Source: RGIG2560 sp964418385 (GTDB taxonomy: Bacteria > Patescibacteriota > Microgenomatia > UBA1400 > PJMF01). Taken from it: a DNA stretch of 52,173 nucleotides. Location: positions 1 to 52,173 of the forward strand of contig CAYQLH010000002.1 of NCBI GenBank assembly GCA_964418385.1. Direction: 5' to 3'. Every line of letters begins with the position of its first letter. Within the stretch, counting starts at the first letter, position 1. Shown here piece by piece: positions 50,971 through 52,173 of this stretch. Below the pieces are notes generated by a model. The model had not been told where the DNA came from. It was given only the letters and a program-made list of their open reading frames with translations, and did not search any database. The position numbers and the translations under genes were made by a program.

Positions 50971-51453
50971 TTATTTGGAGGATTCTTTGACTTCGTATTG
51001 AGCGTAGATGACACTGTCGATGACGCTGTGATATGAGAAAAGCTCGTTGCTATTGAAGACAATGGCAATTTCGCGTTTGGCATCTTCGACCTTGGCGGAA
51101 GCGTGGATAAGGTTGTATTGCTGGCTCATGCCAAAGTCACCACGGATGGAACCGCCTTCAGCTTCACGACCAAGCGTGGTGCCGACGAGTTTGCGGACAA
51201 CCATGACGGCGTCGATGCCTTCCCAGACCATGGCGATAATCGGTAACTCAGCCATGAATTCCTTGAGATCGTTGAAAAAACTCTTGTCTTTGTGCTCGGC
51301 GTACCAATCAGAAAGCATTTCGTCGCTCATCTGGACCATTTTCATACCCACCAGTTTGAGACCTTTGCGCTCAAAACGGGAGATGATTTCGCCGATGAGA
51401 CCACGTTGCAAACCATCTGGTTTTACCAAGACCGCTGTCCGCTCCATTTTCAT
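50971..51453 (-). CDS. ndk: Nucleoside diphosphate kinase
   Basis: 160 residues. MERTAVLVKPDGLQRGLIGEI start, SFFNDLKEFM, GTTLGREAEGGSIRGDFG and active-site His in YNLIHASAK (H117) all match Ndk, which balances nucleoside triphosphate pools by phosphate transfer through that His. Typical length is ~140-150, with a few extra C-terminal residues here. Ribosome site AGAAAGGA before the ATG at 51453, and TATAAT on the minus strand about 30 nt upstream, so this mRNA has a leader. Confidence 0.96.
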   Translation of the reverse strand: MKMERTAVLVKPDGLQRGLIGEIISRFERKGLKLVGMKMVQMSDEMLSDWYAEHKDKSFFNDLKEFMAELPIIAMVWEGIDAVMVVRKLVGTTLGREAEGGSIRGDFGMSQQYNLIHASAKVEDAKREIAIVFNSNELFSYHSVIDSVIYAQYEVKESSK

Positions 51454-51522
51454 GGCATTCCTTTCTTGTTAATTGCGGGTATTATATCACGTTTTGGTAA
51501 TTTTATGAAGGGGAAGCGGGTG

Positions 51523-51535
51523 TATAATACGGGAT
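51523..51535 (+). promoter_or_regulatory. -10 box of Nudix gene
   Basis: TATAAT at 51523-51528, 7 nt (ACGGGAT) before the ATG at 51536; leaderless type. It is divergent to the ndk promoter. Confidence 0.65.
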
Positions 51536-52045
51536 ATGCAACCAGGTGTGGATTACATTGGCGTGGGAACGTGTGCGGTGTGCCACGACGGGCAAAAACG
51601 AGTTTTCTTAAACAAACGGTCACGGCGCTGTCGGGATGAATGGGGTCGCTGGGATAACAGCGGCGGTATGATGGAGTTTGGCGAAACTCCCGATGAATGC
51701 ATGATCCGCGAATTGCGTGAAGAATACGGTTGTAGTCCCATAAAATGGCAAAAAGGCGGCTTTGTGAACGCAATTCGAAATATTAACGGTCACACAACAC
51801 ATTGGTTGATTTTGACCTATTTGGTGCAAATTGATCCCCAACAAGCGAGAAACGGTGAGCCGGAAAAATTTGAGACGGTCGGTTGGTTTCCAATCGATGC
51901 TTTGCCAGATGACTTGCACTCGTATTTTAAGAGCGATTTTGCGACGTTGCACGAGGCGTGGAAAGAATTTTACGGCGAATTTCCGCCTGATGCGGCGCAG
52001 TTGCAAGGCCTTTGTAGTTCAACGGAGAGAACAGCTGCCTCCTAA
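51536..52045 (+). CDS. Nudix hydrolase, 3' end overlapping a tRNA gene
   Basis: 169 residues. The Nudix box GGMMEFGETPDECMIRELREEYG (about 42-64) has the full G-x5-E-x7-REUxEExG pattern that binds Mg2+ and hydrolyses nucleoside diphosphate-linked compounds. HTTHWLILTYLV and KFETVGWFPIDALP follow as in cytosolic Nudix proteins. The exact substrate is unknown. The last 12 codons and the stop lie within the tRNA-Arg(CCU) gene; the TAA stop is in its anticodon loop (CTCCTAA). The domain proper is complete well before this. Confidence 0.9.
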   Translation: MQPGVDYIGVGTCAVCHDGQKRVFLNKRSRRCRDEWGRWDNSGGMMEFGETPDECMIRELREEYGCSPIKWQKGGFVNAIRNINGHTTHWLILTYLVQIDPQQARNGEPEKFETVGWFPIDALPDDLHSYFKSDFATLHEAWKEFYGEFPPDAAQLQGLCSSTERTAAS

Positions 52046-52079
52046 GCGGCAAATCCGAGTTCGATTCTCGGCGAAGGCA
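52008..52079 (+). tRNA. tRNA-Arg (CCU)
   Basis: 72 nt. Acceptor GCCTTTG / CGAAGGC (one T-G pair), D arm GTTC...GAAC, anticodon stem GCTGC/GCGGC with loop CTCCTAA giving CCU, T arm CCGAG-TTCGATT-CTCGG, discriminator A; CCA not encoded. Its first 38 nt are the 3' end of the Nudix frame. Confidence 0.93.
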
Positions 52080-52118
52080 CAATATCTTGGCAAAAAATTC
52101 TTGAAAAAATGGTGCGGA

Positions 52119-52173
52119 TGGTCGGAGTGACAGGATTTGAACCTGCGACCTCACGCTCCCAAAGCGCGCGCGC
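52119..52173 (-). tRNA. tRNA-Pro (UGG), 5' part beyond the window
   Basis: Minus-strand 3' part of a tRNA: anticodon loop TTTGGGA (UGG), T arm with GGTTCAAATCC, acceptor 3' strand CACTCCG, discriminator A and an encoded CCA (52119-52121 on the plus strand as TGG). The D arm and 5' acceptor lie beyond the right edge. Confidence 0.85.

Noticed and set aside
1..52173. Recoded UGA (glycine) as in some CPR lineages
   Set aside because: TGA serves as a normal stop, for example in rpmH, radA and umuD, and no gene needs TGA readthrough.
1..52173. CRISPR array, RNase P RNA or tmRNA gene
   Set aside because: No regularly spaced identical repeats and no recognisable P RNA or tmRNA consensus was found on either strand.

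Overview
The window reads as a piece of chromosome from a Candidate Phyla Radiation (Patescibacteria) bacterium; I cannot place it to a class. The grounds are: a small dense genome with standard stop codons (TGA is a true stop, for example at the end of rpmH); a chromosomal set of type IV secretion-like ATPases (VirB4, PrgI, VirD4-like) next to long serine/threonine-rich single-pass surface proteins; a VanW protein, a ComEA/ComEC uptake pair and a sortase; no biosynthetic operons; and very frequent -10 boxes only 6-8 nt before the start codon, which implies many leaderless mRNAs.

Layout. 1-824: 3' part of a cysteine-rich surface protein ending in a C-type-lectin-like (FISUMP/DUF1566-like) domain. 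1006-2363: an AAA+/DUF4143 ATPase gene bracketed by a perfect 33-bp direct repeat. 2430-2760: probable oriC, with TTTTCCAC boxes, a DnaA-trio-like stretch and, by eye, a switch of G/C skew. 2768-5979: dnaN, rpmH and yidD on the plus strand, dnaA on the minus strand. 6140-12168: minus-strand run with a VirB4-type ATPase, a separate VirB4 N-terminal-like protein, PrgI and VanW. 12253-19160: plus-strand membrane glycosyltransferase, membrane-anchored solute-binding protein, nucleotidyltransferase, cytidylyltransferase-like protein and RadA. 19215-20882: three small proteins of unknown function with strong promoters. 20917-26652: minus-strand VirD4-like coupling ATPase and a 1160-residue tail-fibre-like surface protein. 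27100-33119: candidate small RNA, sortase, orphan RelB/DinJ-like antitoxin, UmuD, a large DUF2157-like membrane protein and UmuC; two copies of a 125-bp repeat flank the membrane protein gene. 33250-36009: a decayed mobile-element polyvalent protein, broken by a 140-bp tandem duplication. 36506-40847: rho with a structured leader, a LysM/M23 peptidase and Obg. 41594-43441: an O-antigen-ligase/TPR membrane protein. 44578-47597: comEA and a split comEC. 47621-52173: argS, an M16 peptidase, ndk, a Nudix hydrolase and three tRNA genes.

How they may work together. The left end is the replication-initiation locus. T4SS-like ATPases, surface proteins, sortase and M23/VanW proteins form a cell-surface set fitting a host-attached or uptake-dependent life. 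ComEA/ComEC supply DNA uptake; RadA and UmuDC handle recombination and damage tolerance. The most interesting non-gene structures are the two direct-repeat-flanked single genes, a paired palindromic element at 4400-4464 and 50729-50793, the rho leader, the candidate RNA at about 27.1 kb and the leaderless promoter architecture.
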